The notes below the pieces were generated by a model. The model was not told the origin of the DNA. It searched no databases and was given only the letters and a program-made list of their open reading frames with translations. The translations under genes and the position numbers were made by a program. A DNA stretch of 64,000 nt from Arthrinium phaeospermum (lineage: Eukaryota; Ascomycota; Sordariomycetes; Amphisphaeriales; Apiosporaceae), in the NCBI GenBank assembly GCA_006503535.1, contig QYRS01000003.1, positions 434,001-498,000 of the forward strand, written 5' to 3'. Shown here piece after piece: positions 20,943-32,279 of this stretch. Position 1 is the stretch's first letter. The number at the start of each line of letters is the position of its first letter.

Positions 20943-21415
20943 CGGGGCATTGAGTTCGTGCTGCATCCAGGAGTGGTTTGACGTTAGATCGGCCCGGTTG
21001 AGGCAGGGGAAGAAGATAGCATACTTTGCTAAGCCAACACACTGACTCACAATGCAGCTTATAGTTTCGTATTCATACAGTCTACATTAGAAACACCAGC
21101 CGATACATGCCAGCTTGCCCCTTCAAATAAACGTCGATCCAGTGCAGCAGGTCCATGACCACATGACAGCCTCTTACGGACATGGAAAAACGGAGGGATA
21201 CCAGCCCCCACCCAACCTTTCGATTAGAACTTATTTCTTCAAGATCGGTGGGCCCATTTCTCTGTCCATACTAGAGCATATCAGTCGACGTTGCTTTTAA
21301 GTTTAGGCATGTATGTTTGTTTCTGCCAGAGACGCTTGGCATGAAACTTAAAGGGTACCTATATACGCGCCAAGGAGAGCCATCCATTCGTCTGATTCTT
21401 TCCTAGTCTTTTCCC
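20943..21415 (+). repeat. Long direct repeat, copy B
   Basis: Partner of 18873-19235, about 110 bp longer because of an internal insertion (roughly 21118-21240). Starts about 95 bp after the SMP-30-like stop codon. Confidence 0.6.
21318..21345 (+). repeat. Dispersed 28-bp motif, copy 3
   Basis: TGTTTCTGCCAGAGACGCTT core, inside direct repeat copy B. Confidence 0.55.
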
Positions 21416-22584
21416 ATTAAGTCGAAACTTCGCACAGGCGAATAAGTTGGCCAATAATTTTCGGGACAGGGCCTTATGTCACAACCGACACTTCAAATTT
21501 TCCGACTGCCCCTGCGCTGTACCATTACCCACTCGAGCGAGTTCTTGCTCATCCACCAAGGTTTTGATCTTGAAAGGGTCCTCGGAAATCGAATAGTCCT
21601 TGTCGGGTCGGTGCTGAAATATTTGGTGTTTTCAAAAGGTGGAACAGCGCAATCTAGAGTCTGGGATCCACCGCAGGTACGGCCGCTCTACAGTTCAACC
21701 TTCCTTGTGATTCGTCATTGACATGAAGAATGTTAGGAGTGCCCAGACGTCGATATTTACACCGTTCACTTGGTTGAAGTTGCGTGCGAGCTTGGGGCAT
21801 GTCGTCAAAGGGCTGATGAGTAAGGCAAGGCGAAGCGCGCATCGGCAATACCGACAACGCGCCAACCAGGCTCGCGGTTAGCGCCATGCCGGCGCCCGTC
21901 CCAGGACCCGTCCGGCCCTTTCTGTCATCTTAATAGGGCCATTAGGGTGGGGGGACGTTGTCCCTCGGGCTCTGTTTCGGGATAGCGTTATGGGACCTTT
22001 AGCGGGTTGCGACGCTAAGCACAGCAAAAGTGGACACAAAACCCCTTCCAGAAGGACGGAACCTCCCCTGTCATGACACACGACGGAGGCGACAGAGCTT
22101 TCCCTGAAAGCCGAGTTCCTAGCCTCTCTGCTCTCCCTGGGCGAGGGCGTCCCTCGACAGGTTGTTTGGTTCTCGCTGCCCTTCAATCTCCAGTCTGGCT
22201 TGCGCGGCCGGATCCTCCCAGTATGGCCTCAGTTGGGAAAAACCGACGTGTCTTTGCATGTACGGGCGCCTTCACCGCCTTTGCTGCTCAGGTGCAGGTG
22301 GTGCAGGTGCACACAATGAGAAGAGAGATCGCGATTGGGAGCTCCGTACTGCTCCGTTCGCGCGACAACGTGGTTCTTGTGGATTCCACAAATTGGAACT
22401 GCCGTACATAAACCAGCATAAAGGCCAGCAGCGAAATCGCCCCGGGGTCTGATGATCCCAATTTCGAGGCCGCCCGCCCCACGGTCCACTGGCTGGCTGC
22501 TAAAAACTCGCCCGAACCTCGACGACCAAACCTCCCATTCCAGCTTCTTCCCACCCCACCGCCGCCCGCTCTATCCCCGTGTTT
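21416..22584. other. Intergenic region
   Basis: About 1.2 kb between co-directional genes. Short open frames on both strands lack any family signature. The right end is the promoter of the DUF3176 gene. Confidence 0.55.
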
Positions 22585-22590
22585 TATAAG
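22585..22590 (+). promoter_or_regulatory. TATA-like box before the DUF3176 gene
   Basis: TATAAG, 36 bp before the upstream ATG at 22621 and 199 bp before the ATG at 22784. A start site about 30 bp further on would leave almost no leader for 22621, which favours 22784 with a 5' UTR intron. Confidence 0.35.
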
Positions 22591-22783
22591 AACACGAGAA
22601 GCGAGCGAGAGGAGTTCACGATGCATGTTGACGTCCCTCCCACAGACGTGAGTAATCCCATCCTTGCTGGAAAACAAGGCTGCCGCTGCTGCTGTGCTGC
22701 GCGTCACGATCTTGGCTCGTCGGCACAAGGTAATCTCGTTCAACCAAAGCTGACAGAACAAGCAGCCCAAGGGTCTATCCGCG

Positions 22784-24642
22784 ATGGACAGTCCCGGGCC
22801 GCCTGTCAGCCCCTACGGCACCCCGCAAACCAAGGGAATGGGCCACAACTATGTCGAGCTGGCCGACATGAAGGGCGAAGGTGCCGGCCACCAGCGGGAA
22901 GAAGAGCCGGACGACTTACCGCCGCGCCCGGCCAAGGCGGCCGAAGAGAACGGCAGCTGGATATTCGAGTTCGTAGCCTGCTTCATCAGCACGCTGGCGC
23001 TGGCCGCCATCATCGTTACGCTGGCACTGATGGACGGACGGCCGCTGCAGACGTGGCCGATGAAGATCACCCTCAACTCCTTCATCTCCTTCATGGCGAC
23101 CATCGCCAAGGCGGCCCTCGTGATCCCGGTGGCCGAGGGCATCAGCCAGCTGAAATGGATCTGGTTCCGGAGCAAGGGCTCGCTCGAGGACATCCAAAAG
23201 TTCGACCAGGCCAGCCGCGGGTCCTGGGGCAGCCTCAAGCTGCTCTTCCACTCGCAGCACGTGCACCTGGCCAAGCTGGGCGCCTTCGTCATGATCGCGG
23301 CGCTGTGCATGGACCCGTTTGTGCAGCAGGTCATCACCTACCCGACGCAGATGATCTCGTCGCCCGACCACAACGCCACCATCCCCGTCGCCCGGGGCTA
23401 CAGCAACTCGGCGCCCGGCGCCATCCAGTCGCTGCACTCGGCCACGCTCGACATGAAGGCGGCCATCAACAGCGGCATCTACAACACGAGCCCGGATCCC
23501 AAGAAGGACTTCGTCATGAAGCCGCACTGCGCCACGGGCAACTGCACCTGGCCCGAGACGTACCACTCCCTGGCCGTCTGCTCCAAGTGCGCCAACACGA
23601 CGGCCCTCATAACCAAGGGCGGCGACTGCTTCCAGGACATGTGCGTCTACAGCCTGCGACGGCCTGTCCTTCGACTCCATCAACCGCGCCCACATGAACT
23701 CCACCAGCACGTGCCGACATGTCTTCCCAGACTCCACCATCGTCGCCAACGAGCCAGTATGTTGTCCCACCTCTACGGTCTTCCCAGACTCTCTACGGCA
23801 TCGTCGCCAACGAGTGTGTCCTGTATTAGTATGTTGTCCCACCTCTTTTCTCTTGTCAAGCCTCCAAGTTGGGGGTTGGTGGATTAAAATCTGACAAACC
23901 TGATCTAGCTGCGTCAACGAATATGAAGCCCAGGTGGCAAACGGCTCCTTCAACGAGACGGTGGTCAAGTCGTACACGCTAGACCACGATACCGAGTCCT
24001 TGGAGAACGTCACTATCACCGTCCCGCCGGGGGGCAACAGAACGGCACCTACCAACTACACGGTGACGTTCCCGGCAGCAAATGCACTGATCTATCATTT
24101 CAACGTAAGTGGATTCAATACTACAAGCCCACCACCCACACCCACACCCCTTCCCCAAAACCCATGATGGAACGCCACCCACTAACACCAACCGGCAGGG
24201 CTTCTGGACCGGCAACGTGACGGGCAGCACCGGCATCGAGCGGCCGACCAGCGACATCATCGGCGCGCTGTACGACCTAGGCGACGACGGCAAGGGCGGG
24301 GGCTCGCCCAAGCCGGGCGGCGAGGCCGAGACGTTCGCGGCCGTGGCGGCGGCCATGACCAAGGTGATGCGGTCGAACCTCGACATCGACCCGGCGAAGG
24401 AGCCGGAGGCGGCGGCCGCCAACCAGGTGGCCGGCGTGACATGGTTCGAGGAGACGTACGTCGCCGTGCGGTGGCCGTGGATGATCCTGCCCGTCGGGCT
24501 CGAGGTCCTGGCGTTCGGGTTCCTGCTCATGACCATGATCCAGTGCCGGCGCAGCGGCGTCGCGATCTGGAAGAGTTCGACGTTGCCGATGTTGCAAGGG
24601 AAGGTGGCGGATTTGCGGGAGAGTATGGGGGGTAGGCGGTGA
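22784..24642 (+). CDS. DUF3176 multi-pass membrane protein, reading frame apparently damaged in the middle
   Basis: The family is clear: WIFEFVACFISTLALAAIIV, DGRPLQTWPMKITLNSFIS, TIAKAALVIPVAEGISQLKW, the HCATGNCTWP and CSKCAN cysteine blocks, ECVLYYCVNEYEAQV, and a last membrane helix near WPWMILPVGLEVLAFGF. Supported exons are 22784 to about 23654, one ending at 23828, 23909..24104 and 24199..24642. The last two introns are canonical. Between 23655 and 23795 the frame must shift twice, and no normal intron explains this. A local duplication (23721-23846) sits there. Either the gene is a pseudogene, or the assembly has indels, or a short unusual intron exists. An extra 5' exon from ATG 22621 (22621..22647, then 22766) is possible. 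The function of DUF3176 is unknown. Confidence 0.75.
23721..23846 (+). repeat. Imperfect tandem duplication across an exon end and splice donor
   Basis: Copy 1 is 23721-23774 and copy 2 is 23778-23846. Both start GTCTTCCCAGACTC, share CATCGTCGCCAACGAG, and end with AGTATGTTGTCCCACCTCT. Copy 2 carries 15 extra bases in two places. Only copy 2 encodes the conserved ANECVLY and gives a donor in phase with the next exon. Confidence 0.7.
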
Positions 24643-24666
24643 GGATCGCCGTTGTCGTCATGAAGG

Positions 24667-24699
24667 CAAAAGGAAAAGAAAAAGAAAAGAAGAGAAGGA
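24667..24699 (+). repeat. Purine-rich A/G tract
   Basis: A run of A and G just after the DUF3176 stop codon, interrupted by few other bases. Probably a 3' UTR feature. Confidence 0.5.
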
Positions 24700-24985
24700 T
24701 GAGAATGAAGATGGATGAAAGCCGTTGGGCGGACGGGCTCCTGCACTTGGTCTGGACGGCCCCTTACGCGCGCGAATGAAGTAAATGCTGGCGTTGGTTA
24801 TATATATCCCTGTATTGCTAAGAATAATATTAATCTTACCTTGAGAAGAACAGGGGGGCGGGGTGCATATCTTATATATACATACTGGAGTGACGTACGT
24901 ATCCGAGACACTTGAATATCTCCAGGTACCCTTTAATCTTGAGTCCCTATGTTATTATCCTACCCTTTGAGAGAGCCCTAAACGC

Positions 24986-26986
24986 CTAAATGATGTTGAT
25001 GGTATGATTTCTAAAGTGCTGCCCATCTTCAAACGGGTAAGGCCTTGCATTACCGCAAACCTGTTGACGGAAATACCCACATCGACGAAACACACCATTA
25101 TACCCTCGGACAGGGTCCAGCATAAGTCCAACCTTTGTCTTGGTATCCATCGCAAATTCACCCAACCACAAGACATGCAACGGGCCTATCAAAGGCGCCG
25201 CATGTGAGTCCGGGTATGCACAACAGTCTACCCCCTTAAGGTCACTGTCCTGATACAAAATCCATCCCTTCTTGACTTCCATATCCCTAGCTTCCTCAAC
25301 GTCGATAGATAGCTTCCGTAGCGGACCCCTGATTGTCAGTGTCCCTTTAAATCCTCCCTGGCTGTTTTGCTCCACGTGTGTATGTAGAACTCTAGCTTTC
25401 CAGCGAAGTTTGGCCCAGAAGGAGTATGAATTTGACATGAGCCTATCATAATCGTTGGTCACTTGTGTGTCCACAGAGGCCCACGACCAAGAAGGCGCCA
25501 TATAGTCACGTAGCTGGGATCGCTCATCGTGGAGATGTGTGTACCATAGAAGCTCTGCCGGAAGGAATTCTTTCCACAAGCCAGCCGCAGGAGTCAGGTG
25601 TCTGCTCTGTGAGATGCGATGGATGAGGCCTTGCAACGCCACTAGCTTGTCTTCTCGTTTGGTAAGCTTTGTATAGCTGTATGCTTTTATCAAGTCGGTC
25701 CATGCTTTATAGAAAGCGATGGTCTTCGATGGATTGCGCAAGTCGAGATCATCGTCACCCGGCGATGTCAGCCTGAGAAAGTCCGATTTAGGGTTTCCAC
25801 CGAAGCGCTCGAGCCCCTCTGCTGTACTTTGGAGTTCTTTGCATTCCCAAGCAATGCCAAACTTCCCATAGAACAGCGTACGAGGGGTTAGGATTCTTTC
25901 TTGGACAGCCCATCCCCTCTCGAGTAGTTCTCCAGTCAGTCGGAAATTAGTCTTTTGTTTTCGTAGGCGCAGTTTCTTATTCGACTTCAGGAGGCATGAT
26001 GCGTGAGACAAAGGATTTCGGGTCACGAAGCAGCCACCATTGCTGTCCGTTGCTCCAAGTGCGGCGATGGTAAAAACGCTACCACGATATATGTCTCCCA
26101 TTCTGGACGATTCCCGTTTCCAATCAGTCACAGAATCCTGGACGATGCATAGCGAATCGATCCAAAGATATCTGAAGCCCAACCGCTTGGTAATAATGAC
26201 AGCGTCCCGGAATGTCGGTGGCAATTCCCTCAAGGAGACACCAGCCGCCAAATACTCCACTGTTCTCCCTGGACCTTGCGTTCGGATCAGGCGCAGAGGT
26301 AGTGTATCCCCCCATCGATGGCTCAATGTAACATAACTGACAGTTGTTGCTTTTTCATCGCTTAGGATGACTTGAGTGACACGAAGTCGTACGTGGCCAG
26401 ACCTATCGATAGTGTGGACATTTTGCAGATCCAAGAGTCGCTTTGGCTGGGAATAGGGCGTACCCCAGAGCTCATTGCAGGTACCGTGGCTCTGTATACA
26501 CTGATGAATCCATTGGCCGGCTAACTTGAAATTCGCATCCGAAGCTGTGGATATACTTGAATTCGCCTCGCGGTATATTGCAGTAAGACCTGTCACGTCG
26601 ACAGGACGAGGAATGAGGTAACTCTTATAACTTGAAGAAGGGAAAATTGTTAGAATTCCATCTGTTTCCGACCCGAACGCCTGGAATACGCTTTGGAAAC
26701 CCGATTTTGTGTTTCGTTTCCGCTCTACTGTGACGTACGACAGTGTCTCCAAGTTGGAGCCCGTCGCTAACAGGAGGGAGCAAATGTGGCATCCGCTAAA
26801 GGCCGAGTCAATGAGCTCGTTGTATGTTGAGTAGTGTTTTCGTCTTGTGATCCTCTTCAAAGTAGGCCAAAACAAGACATAACGACATCTCCGGCATAGC
26901 TGATCAGGGATGAAACTAGCATTGATATTCTGGGCGACTAAGTCGTCCAAAGTCTTTTGCTTGTCGCGAAGTGCTGGGCTGTTCAT
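24986..26986 (-). CDS. HET domain protein
   Basis: A single exon of 666 aa from ATG 26986 (MNSPALRDKQ) to TAG. An N-terminal Cys segment (LCRRCRYVLF, then GCHICSLLL) precedes the HET core: VSYVTLSHRWGDTLPLRL, then RYLWIDSLCIVQDSVTDWKR, IYRGSVFTIAALGATDSNGG, and RGWAVQERILTPRTLFYG. The tail has the usual APSWSWASVDTQV block. Same subtype as the genes at 4440 and 27433. Expected role: incompatibility or cell-death signalling; partner unknown. No membrane segment. Tandem with the next HET gene on the same strand, 446 bp apart, but the two are clearly different in sequence. Codon use is less GC-biased than in the enzymes of this window. Confidence 0.93.
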   Translation of the reverse strand: MNSPALRDKQKTLDDLVAQNINASFIPDQLCRRCRYVLFWPTLKRITRRKHYSTYNELIDSAFSGCHICSLLLATGSNLETLSYVTVERKRNTKSGFQSVFQAFGSETDGILTIFPSSSYKSYLIPRPVDVTGLTAIYREANSSISTASDANFKLAGQWIHQCIQSHGTCNELWGTPYSQPKRLLDLQNVHTIDRSGHVRLRVTQVILSDEKATTVSYVTLSHRWGDTLPLRLIRTQGPGRTVEYLAAGVSLRELPPTFRDAVIITKRLGFRYLWIDSLCIVQDSVTDWKRESSRMGDIYRGSVFTIAALGATDSNGGCFVTRNPLSHASCLLKSNKKLRLRKQKTNFRLTGELLERGWAVQERILTPRTLFYGKFGIAWECKELQSTAEGLERFGGNPKSDFLRLTSPGDDDLDLRNPSKTIAFYKAWTDLIKAYSYTKLTKREDKLVALQGLIHRISQSRHLTPAAGLWKEFLPAELLWYTHLHDERSQLRDYMAPSWSWASVDTQVTNDYDRLMSNSYSFWAKLRWKARVLHTHVEQNSQGGFKGTLTIRGPLRKLSIDVEEARDMEVKKGWILYQDSDLKGVDCCAYPDSHAAPLIGPLHVLWLGEFAMDTKTKVGLMLDPVRGYNGVFRRCGYFRQQVCGNARPYPFEDGQHFRNHTINII

Positions 26987-27432
26987 GCTGTACTCGAGTC
27001 TGAAAGCTACCTCAAGCGAAGATTGGGATTGAGAAATTTTCCCCTCAGTTCATCCCACGTCAGAAACAAAACTTATGATCGGACTTGCGGCATAGCCACC
27101 ACCGATGGACGCAATCATGCCGATGCACTGCCCACTTGGCGGTAACCAATGATAAGAAGATAAAACCGTGAGGGGGTTGGCACTTGGCCCTGTGGCCGAC
27201 AGAAGGAGGGGGCTGGGCTGATTGGATATGATAAAGATGCTCTGGAGTAGGTAGACCAAGAGGGTCATCCCCCACTTTGCTGGTAGGCGAGCGTTACCGC
27301 TTCGATTTTATACACTTGGAGCTCAGGACGCACAGCGATTTGGAAGTTTTCGAGAAAGTCTGATTAGGTGACTAACTTGTAGCCATTCACGCCTAGACCG
27401 ACTTAATAGTGATCAACGAAAAGAGCAATATT
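26987..27432. other. Intergenic region between two tandem HET genes
   Basis: About 445 bp, serving as promoter for the HET gene on its left and 3' flank of the one on its right. Nothing else seen. Confidence 0.55.
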
Positions 27433-29961
27433 TTAACATAGCACCACCGTCTCCCACCGCGGATTGCAATTCCTCCACCTGTTCATGCGCACCTCACCCA
27501 CCCCAACCTTGCGCACGACGTAAGCCCTGGCCGACACCCGCTCCACCAGCATCACGCGCAGCCACCACATGTCGTGGTCCGGATCCTTGGCGTACGTCCA
27601 AGATTTCCCCGAGGTGTACTTCTCCACCGAAGCGCATATAACGATGAGATCGAGCACCTTTCCCGCGCTCTCCCAGATACGTTGCGCTCGCGTTCTCTCC
27701 CCCTTACGCGACATCTTCGCCAAGTACCCCAGTATCCCTCCCTCACGATCACGTACCGCGGCAGGAAGACGGCTTTCACTGGCGTAGTCGAATCCTTGGT
27801 CCAGCGAGGCGACTGTCGTGTTGAAGACCAAACAGCCGGGGAAAGTGGCAGCGATGGTACAGGCGTCGGGATCGAGATCACGATGGGCCAGGGCCTCCCA
27901 GGGGCTTTGGGGGCAATGTGCCCAGGCGTCGTTCTGGATCCAGTCTTTCCAGCTTGCGACCCCTTCCAAAACCGGCAAATCTGCCACTCCTCTGAGATCG
28001 GCCATGGCGATATCCTGATCGATCCACCATTCTTCGACGTCGAGCTTCCGCAGATCAAGGGTGGTTGTGATATTATCCGGGTCGTTGTAGTAGAACCCTA
28101 CCACCAGGCTCGCTGTTTGTCGATAGTCGTCCATGCGATACGTTTCCCCTTGGGAATCCATCCACCAGTACTGGGACCGCCCAACCGTATGCGCCCAACT
28201 CCAGCTGGGGATCTCTGCTCCGTCCACCTGGATGGACGGGGGGTGGGGGCCGCGGTCGGGGCCTTCGCTGAAGTTCTCTGTGCGCTCCCACATGAGCGCC
28301 TGCGGCAGGCACTTTTCCGGCAGACCGAAAAGCATGCGCGAGTCGAGGGCGTCAGACACGACCTTGCCAGCCCCCGCAAAAGCGTGGAGGATGTCGGAGG
28401 GGAAGCTGAGCTGGCGCCCCGTGTACTCCTCCACCCAACGGCAGTATTGCACCAGTGTCGGCGGGCTTCGTCCCATCCAGTCGACCGATCCTCCGCTTTG
28501 GGTGGGGATGAGGCCGTGGAGCCACGCCGTTTCTTCTTCCTGTTTCTTTTGCGGTAGCAGGTCATCGAGTTCGTCTGGCTTACAGCCAAGCAATCTTTGG
28601 GAGTACTCATGAGGTAGTAGTTCCATGTAGTCGTAGCTCCAAGTCTCCGGCTCGGATGCTCTCTCTTCCGCACACTCGAATCTGACTTCGTCCTCGGTGA
28701 TGTAAATAGTTCTTCTAGACAGTAGCCGTTCTTGGAACGTCCACACTCGTCCATTCCACCGGGAGGAAGACAGGTTGCGGCCCGCCGTGTTTGGACGGAG
28801 CCCCTTGTGGACTGAATCCTCGCTATGAACAGACCTCGGGGTAGAAGGACTTGGATACCGCGGCAACCCTCCATACCCCGGCAGACCTTTTCCCTCGTTG
28901 CTATTGAGTGCAGCAGCAATGGTGAAACTTGCGGACCGGTATATATCGTCCATGGCTTGAATCTGGCTCATCTTGGAAGCGGGATCGTCTTGGATAATGC
29001 ATAGTCGGTCGACCCAGAGATACCTCTCATTCATGTCTTGGCACAGCTCCATGACGTCTGTGAGGATGCCAGGCATTTTGACGCCCTTAAGACTGCCTGG
29101 AATTTCTAGCGTGTTGGCCAGGTGCTTCCGAAGCTGAAACTCACCCGCGCCGCTGCCTCCTTTCCACATGTAGCTAAGGGCTACAAAGCGGACTGGATCA
29201 ACTGGTTGGCAAATGTGGTGATTGAGAACGTCGATGACTCGAAAGCCGTCCGGGAGGTCTATTACAAGTGTTTTTTCCGTTAGCGCTTGAGCAGTAAATC
29301 GAGCACCAACTCGTCATGACGTTCTCATACCTTGCATTGTTCGATCACCTCTGCACCGGGATCCATGGACTTTATCGCATCGGGCAATCCATCGTTTCAG
29401 GAGTGCTATATCGAAATAGTTCACCTCCCAATCTTCTACGCGGCGTAGTCGGGACACCCCTTGATGAGTATAGTGAAATTTGAATTTCGGGGTCATGCGC
29501 AGTTCGGACCGCTTATCTCGCATGACGTCGACCACGAGGAACAAGGGGATAATGGGGTTCTCCTCCTTTAGTATTGTAAGGTGAGAATCAAAGGGACTAC
29601 CGGTTATATTGTACCTGAAATAATACGGTCCTCGAATCCGAAGCTTCAAACCACTCTGAAGGTCTAATATCGGGTTTTCGTCAGTACGACAACGAGCCTG
29701 AAACAGAGACCATACTGCATGGCAAACCAGGCAACAACTCTCGTTTTTGGAAATATGCTCTGGGGGCATAGGATAATCCAATGACATTCGCGGGCTCCAC
29801 GATCCAGTGGGCACTTCGACTTTTCGGGAGGTGTTGTTGTTTGACTTGCTCGGCACTTTGCGGGGGGTCCAAATCCTGGGCGTGTGAACGTTTATATCAT
29901 CCCACTGTTGACAAAGATCGCACAGCAAGGTCTTTGAACTACCATCGGTATCGGTGTTCAT
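27433..29961 (-). CDS. HET domain protein
   Basis: complement(join(27433..29285, 29331..29961)), 827 aa. The intron is only 45 bp (GTATGA..AAG) but joins MQ to ALTEKTLVIDLPDGF in frame. The N-terminal third has Cys pairs (LLCDLCQQW; CCLVCHAVW). The HET core opens with FVALSYMWKGGSG, then YLWVDRLCIIQDDPASKM, IYRSASFTIAAALNSNEG, and WTFQERLLSRRTIYITED. A later IPSWSWAHTVG block matches the family C-terminal motif. It is longer than the other HET proteins here because of its N-terminal extension. Likely role as for other HET genes. No signal peptide or membrane helix. Confidence 0.9.
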
Positions 29962-31238
29962 CTTGACTCTAGAAGCATGACAAGATCAATATCCCTTGTA
30001 TGCGTTTGAGAAGAAATCAAATATCATGTTCATTGGAATTAGTTCATGTCGCCCGAGCTGACCTGAATATTCCTGTGAGATCCAGTTGACCAAAGTTGCT
30101 TACGTTGGCTGACGCCAGCCAAGCTGCCGCGGGGTCTTTGTCAAGAGTGGACCACGTAGAAGAATCATGATTGGAAGTCTTCCTTTTAAGCCCAATGCTC
30201 TGCCGCGCACGGGAATGAGCCAGGTACCGCCGCGATACCGGGTGCCGGGAGAACGGCGCCGCGGCAGCCATATCTTTGCAACATGTCCTGTACGTCTGGA
30301 TGAAGCGCATGCACCATGGCGGCTCATTGATACTGGTGCTTATCTGGACCTCTGTAAACCAGTGGCTGGTGGATGAATTGCATCCCTGGCGCGGAAGCAA
30401 AATGCAAAGTTGCCCACTGTGGCTGCAGATGCATGAGCCCTCAGCCCCTGTCAACCCAGCATGCTCTTCTTTCCCTGAGCCGCTTTGCGAGGGCAGCATC
30501 GATACATGTCACTATTCCGATACACCATGCAAGCCATTGGATGGCGCACCCTGCAGTTTCACGGGCACGGTCGAGATTCGTGATCGCTTAACAAATTGGA
30601 GCAACAAGAAACGTCCGATATTGGGACGAGTATACGTGCAGAAGGACCCTCGGGGTTAAGGTTGTGACCCTGGTGGATTGACTTGACAGTGGCATTCGTC
30701 GATGAGGCTGCAGAGCGCTGAAGATTTCAATTGATATGATCGCATGCTGGATTGACAGGGAGACGATGACAAACGAGAAATGGGAGAACGTGCCCCAGCG
30801 TGTGTGTGTGTGTGCATGGCCAGAAAATCGAAAATAGGGGGGGTCAAAAGAAACATTGGACCAACTAAACCCTTAGCAATTTCGTCCCCAAAGTCTGGCA
30901 GCAGCACCCGCTGCAGAACTGCACATGCCCCAAAACGCATCGGCGTTAAGGTGCGACCCCCTGGATATGCTCTGGGTCGCGGCCGCTGATTGGTGGAAAC
31001 TGCGCTAACCCGGCTATTTGGGTGCCCGCGCCCGCATCGTATGTCTTCCGCGCGGAGTAAATGCCGCCGCACGCTGGATTGGTAGCATTGCATATCCACT
31101 CAGAGCACGGCTTCCGTAACAATACGATATGGTGGTAACCCCACTATCGCAGGGTATATAAGGTGAGCGAACTGCAAGTGGTCTCAGGGTAATGTGAGCC
31201 GTTGTTACCCCCATTTTCGCCGGTAAACTTCGCCTAAC
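29962..31238. other. Intergenic region between divergent genes
   Basis: About 1.28 kb between the HET gene (minus) and the CE2-like esterase (plus), so it holds both promoters. A short TG-dinucleotide run occurs near 30797. Open frames here have no recognisable content. Confidence 0.55.
31155..31162 (+). promoter_or_regulatory. TATA box of the CE2-like esterase gene
   Basis: TATATAAG, 77 bp before the ATG at 31239. Confidence 0.6.
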
Positions 31239-32279
31239 ATGTTGTCCCTCAGATCTTTGGTACTCGCGATGAGCGCTTCGGCGTATATTACCACCGCCGC
31301 GTGCGCGGAGAGCTACCGGTTTCTCGGCCGTGTCAACCCTGCCACACGGGAGCTGACCTGGCCGGCCACGGGCATTTTCGTCTCCTTCACGGGGACGTCC
31401 GCCAGCATCCCCATCACCTCGCAATGGGGCGAAGTCTCCATCGAGATGGTGGTCGACAGCGGCGCGCCGGTCGCCATGAACCGCGTCTCGGGCCCCAGCA
31501 TCAACACCCCCAAGCTAAGCCAAGGCCAACACACGGTCGAGATCCGGAAGAAGTCGGAAGCCAACATGGGCAGTCTCTTCCTGGGCGAACCCACCACGGA
31601 CGGCACCCTGTCCCCCCTCCCCGCCGCCCCCTCGCGCCGCATCGAGCTGATCGGGGACTCCATCACCGTCGGCTACGGGCTCGAGGGCGTATTCCCCTGC
31701 ACCAACTCCGCCGACAAGGAAGGCGCCACCAAGACCTACGGGGCCCTGACGGCGCGGAACCTGTCGGCTGACTACTCCCTCGTGGCTTGGTCCGGCAAGG
31801 GCCTCACGCGCAACTACGTCACGGATAACCAGCCGCTGATGCCGGAGCTCTGGACACGGTACGGCGCCAACGACGCGGATAACACCTACGACTTCAAGTC
31901 GGCCGTGGATATCGTCGTCATCAACTTGGGCACCAACGACTTCGCGACCGGAGGGCGGTCGCAGATCGATAGCGGGGCCTACACGGCGGCCATGGTGAAG
32001 TTCGCGACGGCGGTGCACGACAAGTACCCAAACGCCGCCGTGTTCATTACCAGCTCGCCCTCGCTCGGCAACGACTCGGCCGAGCAGGCGAAGACGAAGC
32101 AGATCAACGCGCTGCAGGATGCGGTGTCCAAGCTCGGATTCAAGGCACAGTTTGTCAACTTTGCCACGCAGGATGCGTCGAATAACAATATTGGGTGTGA
32201 CTATCACCCGTCGGCTAAGACGCACCAGGAGATGGCGGTGGCTCTCACCAACGCTATTGAGGAGGCCCTCGGCATTTAG
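31239..32279 (+). CDS. Secreted SGNH/GDSL carbohydrate esterase, CE2-like
   Basis: A single exon of 346 aa. The N-terminus is a signal peptide (LRSLVLAMSASAYITTAACA). Residues about 25-125 look like the beta-rich N-terminal domain of CE2 enzymes. The SGNH part starts with IELIGDSITVGYGLEG, catalytic serine near residue 140, then VVINLGTNDFATGG, and the end block GCDYHPSAKTHQEMA with the Asp-His of the triad near 320. This two-domain layout matches CE2 acetyl esterases, which remove acetyl groups from xylan or other plant polysaccharides; the true substrate is not proven. Expected to be extracellular. No introns; no defects. Confidence 0.88.
   Translation: MLSLRSLVLAMSASAYITTAACAESYRFLGRVNPATRELTWPATGIFVSFTGTSASIPITSQWGEVSIEMVVDSGAPVAMNRVSGPSINTPKLSQGQHTVEIRKKSEANMGSLFLGEPTTDGTLSPLPAAPSRRIELIGDSITVGYGLEGVFPCTNSADKEGATKTYGALTARNLSADYSLVAWSGKGLTRNYVTDNQPLMPELWTRYGANDADNTYDFKSAVDIVVINLGTNDFATGGRSQIDSGAYTAAMVKFATAVHDKYPNAAVFITSSPSLGNDSAEQAKTKQINALQDAVSKLGFKAQFVNFATQDASNNNIGCDYHPSAKTHQEMAVALTNAIEEALGI

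Noticed and set aside
18873..21415. Complete LTR retrotransposon
   Set aside because: Direct repeats are present, but there is no gag/pol sequence between them and the repeat ends lack clear TG..CA.
22621..23697. A long plus-strand frame rich in Arg, Gly and His overlapping the DUF3176 gene
   Set aside because: After the first nine codons it is a shadow frame without motifs. Only those first codons might be a real upstream exon.
22916..24055. A 379-residue open frame antisense to the DUF3176 gene
   Set aside because: Composition is Arg/Asp/Gly/Val-rich, as expected for a shadow frame, and the sense strand encodes a clear family.
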